From a virus: 33,048 bases of DNA. Under the pieces are notes generated by a model that ran no database searches, had not been told where the DNA came from, and saw only the letters and a list, made by a program, of their open reading frames with translations. Position 1 is the stretch's first letter. Each line of letters starts with the position of its first letter. A program made the translations under genes and the position numbers. Where the stretch lies: positions 1 through 33,048 of the IMG/VR virus record IMGVR_UViG_3300005096_000130, one strand, 5' to 3'. Shown in pieces: positions 13,705-21,191 of the stretch.

Positions 13705-14370
13705 ATGCTTGGTAAGAATGCTCATATTATAGTGTGTGGATTCCCGCGAGCAGGGGTATCGCTGCTTTACTATATGCTTGCATGGGCACTTCCGGATGAG
13801 TTTAAACGATATCCGCGTCAGACTTCCGCATTTCGTGTTTTAAACGATCCTGGCCCAAAGCTGACCTTTGCTCCTTCTGATTTATTTTGGATTAAAGAAT
13901 TGGCTATCAGGTCGTCTGACGTCCGTTTTCTGGTGGTGGTCCGAGACCCGAGAGGCGTTTTGACCTCAAAAGATAGTTCTGGTCAGTATTGTATAGATTG
14001 GGATAAATCAGCCTTACCAAATATACTTGGCTTGAAACAGTTTTATGAGATGGCTGTTTCAGACGCTGTGTTATCCAATGAGCTGGTCTATCGCACCAGT
14101 TTCGAAGATATTGTTTGTCATTCACAACCAATGCGGGAACGGATATCTACCTTTTTGGGTATCCGGCTTTATGGTATCTTTGAGGAGTTCCATCTCCGTA
14201 AAGACCATCAGCATCTTAAGCCATTGGATTTCTCACGGGTTCATAGGTGGAAAAATGATAAAGGAGATATGGATCGGGTTCATAACCAGATTACCCGGTT
14301 CCCAGAAATCAAAATAGCACTTGATGTGCTTGGATATTCAGGAGGGCGTTCATGGCTGGATTGGCGATAA
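13705..14370 (+). CDS. Sulfotransferase-like protein
   Basis: This 221-residue protein has the PAPS-dependent sulfotransferase layout. The 5'-phosphosulfate loop is IIVCGFPRAGVSLLYYML near residues 8-25. The 3'-phosphate-binding strand and helix is FLVVVRDPRGVLTSKDSS near residues 72-89. It would transfer sulfate from PAPS to a sugar, lipid or peptide. The protein is short for the family, so acceptor-side elements may be reduced. SD AGGAGAAG precedes ATG 13705. It overlaps the methyltransferase-glycosyltransferase gene by 19 nt, implying coupled expression. Confidence 0.72.
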   Translation: MLGKNAHIIVCGFPRAGVSLLYYMLAWALPDEFKRYPRQTSAFRVLNDPGPKLTFAPSDLFWIKELAIRSSDVRFLVVVRDPRGVLTSKDSSGQYCIDWDKSALPNILGLKQFYEMAVSDAVLSNELVYRTSFEDIVCHSQPMRERISTFLGIRLYGIFEEFHLRKDHQHLKPLDFSRVHRWKNDKGDMDRVHNQITRFPEIKIALDVLGYSGGRSWLDWR

Positions 14371-15977
14371 AAAAGGAGCCGAGAGAGAATTGGATACCTT
14401 GCTTTTGCGAGGAAGTAAGAGGAGACTCCTTTGTAAAGAATGGGATTGATGTGGTGAAGTGCTCCTCTTGTGGGGTGATTCGGCAGATCAATCTCCCGTT
14501 TTCCACCCGAGAGGATCTGTATAAATATTATGAAACTGAATACACTTTAAATAAACTCCATACATATTCCCATGATTATAAGATAGCGAAAGATCGAGTT
14601 GATCGTTATAATGTGCTATTTCCTGGAGTGTTTCGGGGCCGAGGGCTTGATATTGGAGCTGGTAATAGTGCATTTGTGAAATTATTGGGCGAGAGCCGGA
14701 TCGATTGTGTAGGGTGTGAACCCCGATTGAAAGAGGATCAGGCCCACACTTACAAGGGACCATTCGAGGAAATTCATTATCCTACGGACCGATTTAATTT
14801 TATTACTTGCCATGATGTGATTGAACATACTTATGATCCGCAGTTCTTTCTGCAAGAGATTTTCCGGACGTTGAAGCCGGGTGGCATGTTTATTATGGAT
14901 ATGCCTGCATTTTTTGATGGTAAAGCTGGGGTTCATCATTGGAAGAAGGTGGAGCATATATGGTATTTCTCAATTCAGCAAATAGAGCAGTTATTACAGA
15001 TGGTGGGCTTCAAGATAATTCTAAAAGATCGTCCTATTGAAGGCAAGGTAGTATTCTATTGCTCGAAAGATGAGCAAGATCGATTGAAAATCCTTCTGCC
15101 TCCGGGAATAGGAGATACCTATTGGTCGATCGTGAAATTGGAATCTTTTTTGCGGAATCAAGGCGTTTCTATTGCGGACGCTGGTATTGCATGTGAGCCT
15201 GATGCAGATGGTCGGCATTCACGTTCATTTGATTTCATTTCAAAGTTCCCTTTTCTAAATGCGAGCGGGGATGTGGTTTCCCGGACGAAGAATGCTAAGA
15301 TTTGGAAAGAAGCATATATGCAGGCAGGCCGTACTATCTTTAAGCGGGTGGCAAATTATGATTACTTTATGGCTTACAATGGTGTTATGCGGCATGGCAA
15401 ATCATTATATGAGGTAGACCGTGATCTTGCAGTAGAGTGGTATCCTGATATGTATAAATCGTTGGAGGCCCGGATTGCTGAACGTGTATATCGGAAATCT
15501 TTTGGTGAGAGATATATTGTATTCTATTTTGTGTCGGCGGGTATGTATAAGAAATGGCTTGCCCAATATCCTGTAGAGCAGCTTGCTTATTGTATTAACG
15601 AGGTATGCCGACAGACCGGGTGTATTGCTATATTGGCCGGTGCTAAGTGGGATGTTTCCGATCCGGTAGTCAAGCGATTGAATTCATCTTGTGCCAATAT
15701 GATCAACCTTACGGGCACTACTTCTTTTGATCAGCTTGAAGGACTAATACGAGGAGCACAAGCAGTTGTGGGCTATCCTTCTGGCTTGACTATTATTTCC
15801 ACAATCTATAAAACCCAGACGGTTATGCTGTGGAATAACTATTTTAATCGGAAATTCTGGAAGAATGCATGCCCACCGGACAGCCTTGGAAATTGGTATC
15901 ATTTCGTAGATACTTATCAACTGAAAGATGAGCATCTGATCAGCATGATAATTCGTGCTGTAGGAGGTCTCACATGA
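14352..15977 (+). CDS. SAM methyltransferase fused to GT9-like glycosyltransferase
   Basis: This 541-residue protein has two parts. The N-terminal half carries a zinc-binding cluster (C17, C19, C37, C40) and a class I methyltransferase fold. Motif I is GLDIGAGNSAFVKLLG at about residues 98-113, followed by FITCHDVIEHTYDPQFF and LKPGGMFIMDMPAF, as in sugar C- and O-methyltransferases. The C-terminal half (about 245-541) looks like a GT9/heptosyltransferase: ILLPPGIGDTYWSIVKLESF, then AILAGAKWDV, then NLTGTTSFDQLEGLIRGAQAVVGYPSG. GGAGGG precedes ATG 14352. A methyltransferase-glycosyltransferase fusion suggests building of a methylated glycan. Confidence 0.75.
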   Translation: MAGLAIKKEPRENWIPCFCEEVRGDSFVKNGIDVVKCSSCGVIRQINLPFSTREDLYKYYETEYTLNKLHTYSHDYKIAKDRVDRYNVLFPGVFRGRGLDIGAGNSAFVKLLGESRIDCVGCEPRLKEDQAHTYKGPFEEIHYPTDRFNFITCHDVIEHTYDPQFFLQEIFRTLKPGGMFIMDMPAFFDGKAGVHHWKKVEHIWYFSIQQIEQLLQMVGFKIILKDRPIEGKVVFYCSKDEQDRLKILLPPGIGDTYWSIVKLESFLRNQGVSIADAGIACEPDADGRHSRSFDFISKFPFLNASGDVVSRTKNAKIWKEAYMQAGRTIFKRVANYDYFMAYNGVMRHGKSLYEVDRDLAVEWYPDMYKSLEARIAERVYRKSFGERYIVFYFVSAGMYKKWLAQYPVEQLAYCINEVCRQTGCIAILAGAKWDVSDPVVKRLNSSCANMINLTGTTSFDQLEGLIRGAQAVVGYPSGLTIISTIYKTQTVMLWNNYFNRKFWKNACPPDSLGNWYHFVDTYQLKDEHLISMIIRAVGGLT

Positions 15978-16603
15978 TCATATGCTGTGTTTTAAAATCA
16001 GGAGGGGTATATACCCCTATTTATGTTGACAGGTTGTATAAGGCATGTAGGAAGTTCCTGGTTGGGGATTTTGATTTTGTCTGCTTAACCGATTATGATC
16101 CTGAAGATTTTATACCGGGTGTCAAGACAATCCGGCTCAAGAAGAATTATCCTTCGTGGTGGAGCAAGATCGAGGCATTTCGGATCGAGGATGAGCAGGT
16201 TTTATACCTTGATTTAGATACTGTGATTGCTTCTTTTATTGGTCTTTACAATTTACAGAGATTAAGGCCGGTGGCAATGCTAAAGCCATTTAGGCAGCAA
16301 GAGAGGTGGGCTTCTGGTGTGATGTATTGGCAGGGGTCTTTAAAATTTGTATTCGATGAATTTATCTACGCAATTGACAGCCGGGTGCGCTGGGACCAAC
16401 GCTATATCTCAGCTAAGATTGAAGAGCATGTGATAACAATTAATCCGGTCCAAAAGGCAATTATGGTGGCATCCTATAAACATGATTGTAAGATAGGAGT
16501 TCCATTTGGAACTCAGCTCGTGTGTTTTCACGGATATCCTCGGCCACATCAAGTAACCAGCGAGCGGTGGTTGGACCGGCTATGGAGGGGCGATGCGAAT
16601 TAA
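15974..16603 (+). CDS. GT-A glycosyltransferase-like protein with DxD
   Basis: This 209-residue protein starts MIICCVLKSGGVYTPIYV. It has the nucleotide-sugar-transferase pattern FDFVCLTDYDPEDF, then SWWSKIEAF, then VLYLDLDTVI. D80-L-D82 is the expected metal-binding DxD. A later aromatic WASGVMYWQGS and a C-terminal VCFHGYPRPHQV complete a layout seen in small phage-encoded glycosyltransferases. A TAGGAGG SD precedes the start, which overlaps the upstream stop by 4 nt. Donor and acceptor are unknown. Confidence 0.7.
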   Translation: MIICCVLKSGGVYTPIYVDRLYKACRKFLVGDFDFVCLTDYDPEDFIPGVKTIRLKKNYPSWWSKIEAFRIEDEQVLYLDLDTVIASFIGLYNLQRLRPVAMLKPFRQQERWASGVMYWQGSLKFVFDEFIYAIDSRVRWDQRYISAKIEEHVITINPVQKAIMVASYKHDCKIGVPFGTQLVCFHGYPRPHQVTSERWLDRLWRGDAN

Positions 16604-17315
16604 AAACTGGACAGAAGAGCAGAGAAGATTATTGCGTGCTCCAATTCTTATTACAGGGTGTGCCCGGTCAGGCACCTCCCTTGTCGCTGGAGTAATCCAT
16701 TATTGTGGCGCTTGGATTGGCAAAGTGACAGGAAAAACGCGGTATAACCAAAAAGGCCAATTTGAAAATTCATTTATTCGAGACAGGATAGTGAAGCCGT
16801 ACATCACCAATCAAGGATATGATCCTTTGGGCCAGCGTCCTCTACCGAAGATCGATAAGTTACGAATCGATCCATATCTGCGTAATAAAGTAGAAACAAC
16901 TATTTATACCCAGGGTTATCGAGGTGAAACCCAGTGGGCATATAAAGGAGCAAAACTCTGTTTAATCTGGCCGAATTGGATCCTTGCATTTCCGGATGCA
17001 AAATGGATTATTGTGCGCAGGAAGGACGAAGAGATTGCAAATAGTTGCCTCAGGACAGGATTCATGCGGAAGTATTCGGATGCTATGGGGTGGTTAAGGT
17101 GGGTGGACCATCACAAAGCCCGGTTTGCTGAACTCAAACAGCAGACGGATTCCATCCGAGAGGTATGGCCTGAGAAGATGTTCAAGGGGAATTGGGCAGA
17201 GATTAAATCTGTGGTTGCTTGGCTGGGGTTGGATTGGAATCGTGAAATGGTACACGGATTTCTTGAGCCTCGGTTATGGAATAAGGGCAAAGGAAATGAT
17301 GGGGGTGGGAAATGA
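16593..17315 (+). CDS. Second sulfotransferase-family protein
   Basis: This 240-residue protein has a P-loop-like PILITGCARSGTSLVAGVI at about residues 17-35, matching the 5'-PSB loop of sulfotransferases. The 3'-phosphate region is likely WIIVRRKDEEIANSCLRTG at about 135-153. The sequence is only distantly similar to the first sulfotransferase of the cassette, so the two probably act on different sites or substrates and are not a recent duplication. GGAGGGG precedes ATG 16593, and both ends overlap neighbouring genes by a few bases. Confidence 0.7.
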   Translation: MRIKNWTEEQRRLLRAPILITGCARSGTSLVAGVIHYCGAWIGKVTGKTRYNQKGQFENSFIRDRIVKPYITNQGYDPLGQRPLPKIDKLRIDPYLRNKVETTIYTQGYRGETQWAYKGAKLCLIWPNWILAFPDAKWIIVRRKDEEIANSCLRTGFMRKYSDAMGWLRWVDHHKARFAELKQQTDSIREVWPEKMFKGNWAEIKSVVAWLGLDWNREMVHGFLEPRLWNKGKGNDGGGK

Positions 17316-17674
17316 CTGTACGAGTTGAATCATACGAAGTGCGAGATGTGATTGATACGTTTCTTGAAGATCCCCAGATTGATAAGTTTATTACTACTGC
17401 AAATATTATAGTAGATAATAATTGTGATTCTGGGCTTTCTGATGATGAGTTGAAGCAGATTGAATTATATGTCGCGGCCCATCTTGTATGTCTGCGTGAT
17501 CCCAGATTGCTTGAGGAAAAAACAACAGATTGGGCGTTGAAATATCAGCGGGGCGGTGTAGCCGGTAAGATGGGGCTTGAGCAAACCTCTTATGGCCAAA
17601 CTGCCCTTATGTTAGATCGCTCAGGCGGTTTGAAAAATACTAATGCTTCAAACGTGATTTTTGAAGCCTTATAA
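17312..17674 (+). CDS. Head-tail connector/adaptor (DUF4054-like)
   Basis: This 120-residue protein resembles small adaptor proteins that bind under the portal. An N-terminal helical region (RDVIDTFLEDPQIDKFITTANIIV) is followed by LKQIELYVAAHLVCLRDPRL. The family-like tail is YGQTALMLDRSGGL. Structural genes resume here after the glycan cassette, so in relatives without the cassette this gene would be expected to follow the capsid genes closely. It starts at ATG 17312 inside the end of the sulfotransferase gene. Confidence 0.72.
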   Translation: MTVRVESYEVRDVIDTFLEDPQIDKFITTANIIVDNNCDSGLSDDELKQIELYVAAHLVCLRDPRLLEEKTTDWALKYQRGGVAGKMGLEQTSYGQTALMLDRSGGLKNTNASNVIFEAL

Positions 17675-17698
17675 ATAACAAAGAAAGGAGTATAAACA

Positions 17699-18067
17699 AT
17701 GGCTTTCGTTCGAGACGCGACGCTTCAAAAAGGGCTGGAGGATGTCGCAAATAACTGTAACCGGCTGGACATCTGCTCCGATGCCACGGAACCGTCAAAT
17801 TTAACGAACAGTATCGGCCAGGTGGCCCTGACGGTTGGGGACGGAAATGGTGATTACGTAATTGCCGATGGCGATGTGAGCGGTAGAAAATTGGCCGTTA
17901 CTGCGCAAAATGTTCCTTGCACCGTGACGGCCACCGGAAAATGGTATGTGGTGTCGGACGGGACGACTGTCTATCTGTCAAATTCCATTGCGGACAAAGC
18001 TATGACGTCCGGAGCTGTTTACGAGTTTCCAGCAACAGACATACTGGAAATTGAAGACCCGGCATAA
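17699..18067 (+). CDS. Beta-rich phage structural protein of unknown role
   Basis: This 122-residue protein starts MAFVRDATLQKGLEDVANNC and continues with beta-strand-like segments (GQVALTVGDGNGDYVIADGDVSG, quoted as GQVALTVGDGNG and DYVIADGDVSG; then TATGKWYVVSDGTTVYL). Proteins of this appearance occur next to phage head and tail genes, but a precise role is not established here. AAAGGAG precedes ATG 17699. By eye its codons are richer in G/C than the cassette genes upstream. It opens the second accessory block. Confidence 0.65.
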   Translation: MAFVRDATLQKGLEDVANNCNRLDICSDATEPSNLTNSIGQVALTVGDGNGDYVIADGDVSGRKLAVTAQNVPCTVTATGKWYVVSDGTTVYLSNSIADKAMTSGAVYEFPATDILEIEDPA

Positions 18068-18078
18068 AGGAGTAGGTC

Positions 18079-18690
18079 ATGAGTAATCCGTTCGCAGGAA
18101 CAAGAGAATTAAGATTCACCGATTTTACCGGGGGCACGGATGATTGCCTTGATTATGCCAGCCATACGGATACGTCTTCGCTTTATTATGCGCCGCTGGG
18201 GAGCCGCGCTGAGGTGTGGTTGGATGATAATGTGCTAAAATACAAAGTGGAAGATACAGGTGCCACGCCTGATGGATACAATGTGATTAAGTCGGTTGCA
18301 GGCGGATATTCCGGGACGTTGCGGTGGCGGCTCTACGGCACGACATCCAGTAATTCAATACCTTTTACAAGTCAGCACTCGTCATGGCCCGACGGTCTGA
18401 CGGATGAAGAGATTTTTAGGGTCAATCTGGCGGCTGGTGAAAAGGCACGAATCACACGCATGGAGCTGGCGCAAAAAGGTGGAGGGGCGGCTGATGCGAG
18501 TCTGGAATTATCCATCGCGGAGTCTACGGACGGCGGGAGTGTCTGGACTGAGCTTGCGACAACTACAAGCCTGTCAACTGGCGCCCCGATTGCAACTTCA
18601 ACTGCCGGAGCTATACTGATTGTTCGCATGACAAATAATACAGGAGCGGCCAAAACTTGCTCTCTGTCTGTGATGATGGGGATAATATGA
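18079..18690 (+). CDS. Putative virion surface protein (203 aa)
   Basis: This protein starts MSNPFAGTRELRFTDFTGGT. It is Gly/Ser/Thr-rich with many predicted strands, including AEVWLDDNVLKYKVEDTGATP and SGTLRWRLYGTTSS. Its C-terminal half (ITRMELAQKGGGAADASLEL then VRMTNNTGAAKTCSLSV) looks like a jelly-roll-type beta-sandwich. A carbohydrate-binding or fibre role is inferred from composition and from its neighbours, an esterase and a SPRY protein. AAAGGAG precedes ATG 18079. The stop overlaps the next start (ATGA), implying coupled translation. Confidence 0.6.
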   Translation: MSNPFAGTRELRFTDFTGGTDDCLDYASHTDTSSLYYAPLGSRAEVWLDDNVLKYKVEDTGATPDGYNVIKSVAGGYSGTLRWRLYGTTSSNSIPFTSQHSSWPDGLTDEEIFRVNLAAGEKARITRMELAQKGGGAADASLELSIAESTDGGSVWTELATTTSLSTGAPIATSTAGAILIVRMTNNTGAAKTCSLSVMMGII

Positions 18691-19460
18691 CGACCATTGC
18701 CCGTGAAGTAAATATAGATGGTGTGTTAAGGCTTGATGCCGATGGGGTCGCTCAGGCTCAACGACCTTATGCGCTGTTTGCTGTTTGCGGGCAGAGTAAT
18801 GCGACAGGACAGGGGGATTCTGCAACTTCTGAAACTCCGTCGTCAGGCATTGAGATAAAAACATCGGGCACTCGTATCGATCCCATACGCGACCCTGTGG
18901 GACAGACAGACGGATATTTTGACCCTGCCAACACCGGGAGTGCGTGGCCTGCATTCTGTGGAAGATATTATAATAAAACCGGGCAGGTGCCGATAATTTT
19001 GTCTATTGCAGACGCTGGTGCCGGGTTACATTATAATATTTGCCTGAGTTATGATTCATGGCTGAGAGATTGCTATGCACCATCCAAGACGGCCATTGAC
19101 AATGCCCTGTCCACCCTGGTCGCGGCAGGCTACGATTTTGATTTCAGGGGGATAATTTGGTGGCAGGGGTACACGGACGGAAATGAGTGTGGATATAGCA
19201 CAGCTACGTACCAAGCTGACCTGGAAACTTTGTATGGTGATTACAAAGCTGATTATCCGGGATATGCAAAGTTTAAATTTTATGTCATGGAATGTCCAAA
19301 GAATATGCCGCTGATCCAGGCAGCAAAACAGGGCTTTGTTGCAAATCATGGCGATGCATATCTTGTGTATTCAAATAGCACGGACACAGTGCATCTGGAC
19401 CAGATTGGTTTAAATGCGGCGGGACATACTGTGGCGGAGACGATAGCGGGGATATTATAA
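18687..19460 (+). CDS. SASA/SGNH-type carbohydrate esterase
   Basis: This 257-residue protein fits the sialic-acid-type acetylesterase (SASA/DUF303, SGNH hydrolase) pattern. Block I is FAVCGQSNATGQGDS with nucleophile S37. The central block is GIIWWQGYTDG near residue 155-165. The catalytic DxxH is D233-TV-H236. It would remove O-acetyl groups from polysaccharide. ATG 18687 is chosen over 18657 because it overlaps the upstream stop and has GGGG upstream. About 25 residues precede the catalytic domain, with no signal peptide, as expected for a virion-attached enzyme that deacetylates host surface polysaccharide. Confidence 0.78.
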   Translation: MTTIAREVNIDGVLRLDADGVAQAQRPYALFAVCGQSNATGQGDSATSETPSSGIEIKTSGTRIDPIRDPVGQTDGYFDPANTGSAWPAFCGRYYNKTGQVPIILSIADAGAGLHYNICLSYDSWLRDCYAPSKTAIDNALSTLVAAGYDFDFRGIIWWQGYTDGNECGYSTATYQADLETLYGDYKADYPGYAKFKFYVMECPKNMPLIQAAKQGFVANHGDAYLVYSNSTDTVHLDQIGLNAAGHTVAETIAGIL

Positions 19461-20233
19461 TGGGAACAACCTGGAATCCAAGCGATAAATCGGCAAATGT
19501 AACCCTGTCAAGCGGGAACATGAAGGCAAGCAATACGGGGTATGGCGCTGTTCGGGCCACTAATAGTATATCTGCCGGGGCTAAGTATTTTGAAATATAT
19601 ATAAATAGCACGGCCTATACAGATATAGGAATTGGCCTGTCAAGCGCCAGTTTGGCCGCGCATGTTGGGTACGATGCGTCTGGATGGGGGTACGGTGCAT
19701 GGTCTGGATGGAAGTATCATGGGGGTAGCGCGGTTAGTGCATACGGCGCTAAATTTGTAACCGGCAATGTTATAGGTGTGGCCATTGATATGACTGCTGG
19801 TAAAATCTGGTTTGCCATCAATAACACCTGGCAAAATTCAGGCAACCCGGCAACGGGGGCAAATCCGGCATTTACAGGGATAGCCGGGAGCATATTCCCT
19901 ATGGTTTCAGGTCTTAGCAGTGGTGATGTAGTTACGCTAAGGGTTTCGAGCCTGGATTGTACATATTCCCCGCCGACAGGGTTTGAATATTGGGATTTGA
20001 TCCCAATGATTTCCGGGACACTTAAAACGAAAGAGTCTGATGCGTCCGGTGTTGCGGCTGATTACGCGATTGTAAAACGGTCCGACGGCTCCCTGCTTGT
20101 GGCGGGCACGGCGGCAGCGAACGGAACTTATGATGAGGTTACCGCTGATTTTATAACTGAATACGATATTATGTCACTGGACCCGAATGGAGTTTACAAT
20201 CCGAAAATAACTGAAAAGGTAGTGGGGGTATAA
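19460..20233 (+). CDS. SPRY-domain virion protein
   Basis: Residues about 1-175 of this 257-residue protein fit a SPRY/B30.2 beta-sandwich. Visible parts are KYFEIYINSTAYTDIGIGLS, then WSGWKYHGGS, then GNVIGVAIDMTAGKIWFAIN with NTWQNSGNPATG. The final VVTLRVSSLDCTYSPPTGFEY closes the domain. SPRY domains bind protein or glycan ligands and are common in phage tail or surface proteins. The last 80 residues (SGTLKTKESDASGVAADYAIVK) form a separate small domain. ATG 19460 overlaps the esterase stop, so the two are probably co-translated. Confidence 0.75.
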   Translation: MGTTWNPSDKSANVTLSSGNMKASNTGYGAVRATNSISAGAKYFEIYINSTAYTDIGIGLSSASLAAHVGYDASGWGYGAWSGWKYHGGSAVSAYGAKFVTGNVIGVAIDMTAGKIWFAINNTWQNSGNPATGANPAFTGIAGSIFPMVSGLSSGDVVTLRVSSLDCTYSPPTGFEYWDLIPMISGTLKTKESDASGVAADYAIVKRSDGSLLVAGTAAANGTYDEVTADFITEYDIMSLDPNGVYNPKITEKVVGV

Positions 20234-20472
20234 TGGCATCTATTTCGGGTGTGCATTCAGAAGACGGAGTTCCGATCATAGGATATAAGGTCACCTGCTA
20301 TGACTATGGAGCCAACACGATCGCAAACCTAACGGCCCTGGTGGACAGTCAGACAACAGCGGCTGATGGGTCATATACATTAACAACCCTGAACACGAAC
20401 CAGCATGTAGTCCGCATTGTTGATCCGAATGATGTGAAACAGGGTGTGGTTTTTCTGGCGACACCGGTGTAG
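20233..20472 (+). CDS. Small beta-sandwich-like protein ending in an amber codon
   Basis: This 79-residue protein (MASISGVHSEDGVPIIGYKV, then TTAADGSYTLTTLNTNQHVV) resembles carboxypeptidase-regulatory or Ig-like mini-domains. The D-G-S-Y-T turn is typical. It overlaps the SPRY gene stop and has GGGGG upstream. Its TAG stop (20470-20472) is followed by one codon and then the ATG of the next gene in the same frame, so the two may once have been, or still partly be, one polypeptide. TAG is a real stop elsewhere in the window. Confidence 0.6.
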   Translation: MASISGVHSEDGVPIIGYKVTCYDYGANTIANLTALVDSQTTAADGSYTLTTLNTNQHVVRIVDPNDVKQGVVFLATPV

Positions 20473-20475
20473 TCA

Positions 20476-21021
20476 ATGACCACAACAAATACCATATTCG
20501 CGTTGCCGACACCGCCTGCGGGTGATGCTGTTAATATCGCATTTGTGGAGAGCCTGAGTGCGGCGGGTGCCACAAGCGCAACGACCGGAACCACCGGAGT
20601 GGTGATTGTCGGGGTGCTGGAACTGAGTCCGGCCTCGGCATCATCGACTACGACATCGGCGTCCGGCGTGGTTCTCGTAACCCTGCCCCGGCAGACGGAT
20701 TCGGTCTTCGCGTTGCCGACGCCTCCATCCGGCGATGCCGTGGACATGGCGTTTGTGGAATTATTGGCCCCGGCCGCAACATCGAGCATTACTTTTTCGG
20801 CAAATCTTGGAGCGATTAGCTGGGGGCAGGGCATTGGTTGGGGGCAGGGTATAGAATGGTCCGGCCCGGCCGGGATTAAGGATGTTTTGATCTCGGAAGT
20901 AGCATGGAATATTCAGAATCAATTGGAGCGGGAAGTAGCATGGTGGATCAAAAATCAGAAAGAAACAGAAACGGCATGGAATATTCATGGAATATTCAGA
21001 ATCAATTGGAGCGGGAAGTAG
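20476..21021 (+). CDS. Repeat protein, truncated by an 11-bp duplication
   Basis: This is 181 residues as read. The N-terminal part holds two related segments starting IFALPTPPAGDAVNIAFVE and VFALPTPPSGDAVDMAFVE about 75 residues apart. Next comes a Gly/Trp linker (WGQGIGWGQGIEW). From about residue 143 there are 12-residue repeats of the form AWNIQNQLEREV and AWWIKNQKETET. Translation leaves the repeat frame at a duplicated CATGGAATATT (20975-20985 and 20986-20996) and stops at 21021. Removing one copy restores the frame to 21191 (234 residues). ATG 20476 has no clear SD, consistent with readthrough or coupling to the gene before it. Probably a fibre-like virion protein. Confidence 0.55.
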   Translation: MTTTNTIFALPTPPAGDAVNIAFVESLSAAGATSATTGTTGVVIVGVLELSPASASSTTTSASGVVLVTLPRQTDSVFALPTPPSGDAVDMAFVELLAPAATSSITFSANLGAISWGQGIGWGQGIEWSGPAGIKDVLISEVAWNIQNQLEREVAWWIKNQKETETAWNIHGIFRINWSGK

Positions 21022-21167
21022 CATGGCAAATTATTGCGGGATATCTTGAGGCTACGATAGCATGGAATATTCAGAATCAATTGGAGCGGGAAGTAGCATG
21101 GAATATTCAGAATCAATTGGAGCGGGAAGTAGCATGGTGGATCAAAAATCAGAAAGAAACAGAAACG
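20902..21167 (+). repeat. Tandem 36-bp coding repeats
   Basis: Seven tandem units each start GCATGG. Type 1 (encodes AWNIQNQLEREV): 20902-20937, 20974-21020 (with the 11-bp insertion), 21060-21095 and 21096-21131. Type 2 (encodes AWWIKNQKETET): 20938-20973 and 21132-21167. A 39-bp variant is at 21021-21059. Copies of each type are identical or nearly so at DNA level, which indicates recent expansion or gene conversion. Uninterrupted tandem order and coding phase rule out a CRISPR array. Confidence 0.85.
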
Positions 21168-21191
21168 GCATGGAATATTTTTGGTATTTGA
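20976..21191 (+). pseudogene. Out-of-frame continuation of the repeat protein
   Basis: In the frame reached after the 11-bp duplication, the DNA continues as WNIQNQLEREVAWQIIAGYL, followed by further 12-residue repeats and a final AWNIFGI and TGA at 21189-21191. An ATG at 20976 opens this frame but has no SD. It is best read as the detached C-terminal half of the upstream gene, with the same repeat types in the same order. Confidence 0.6.

Noticed and set aside
17125-17328. Second frame over the end of the sulfotransferase gene
   Set aside because: It overlaps a gene with clear motifs, has no SD and shows no protein-like features.
20470-20472. Amber codon as evidence for a recoded genetic code
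   Set aside because: The capsid gene, the 62-residue gene, the tape measure and the tail-tip gene all end in TAG, so it works as a stop here.
20902-21167. 36-bp repeats as a CRISPR array
   Set aside because: The units are contiguous with no unique spacers, keep a coding frame and encode 12-residue protein repeats.
21062-21190. Reading frame MEYSESIGAGSS... across the repeats as a separate protein
   Set aside because: It is the repeat DNA read in another frame. Only the part after 21170 moves into non-repeat sequence, and that is listed separately.
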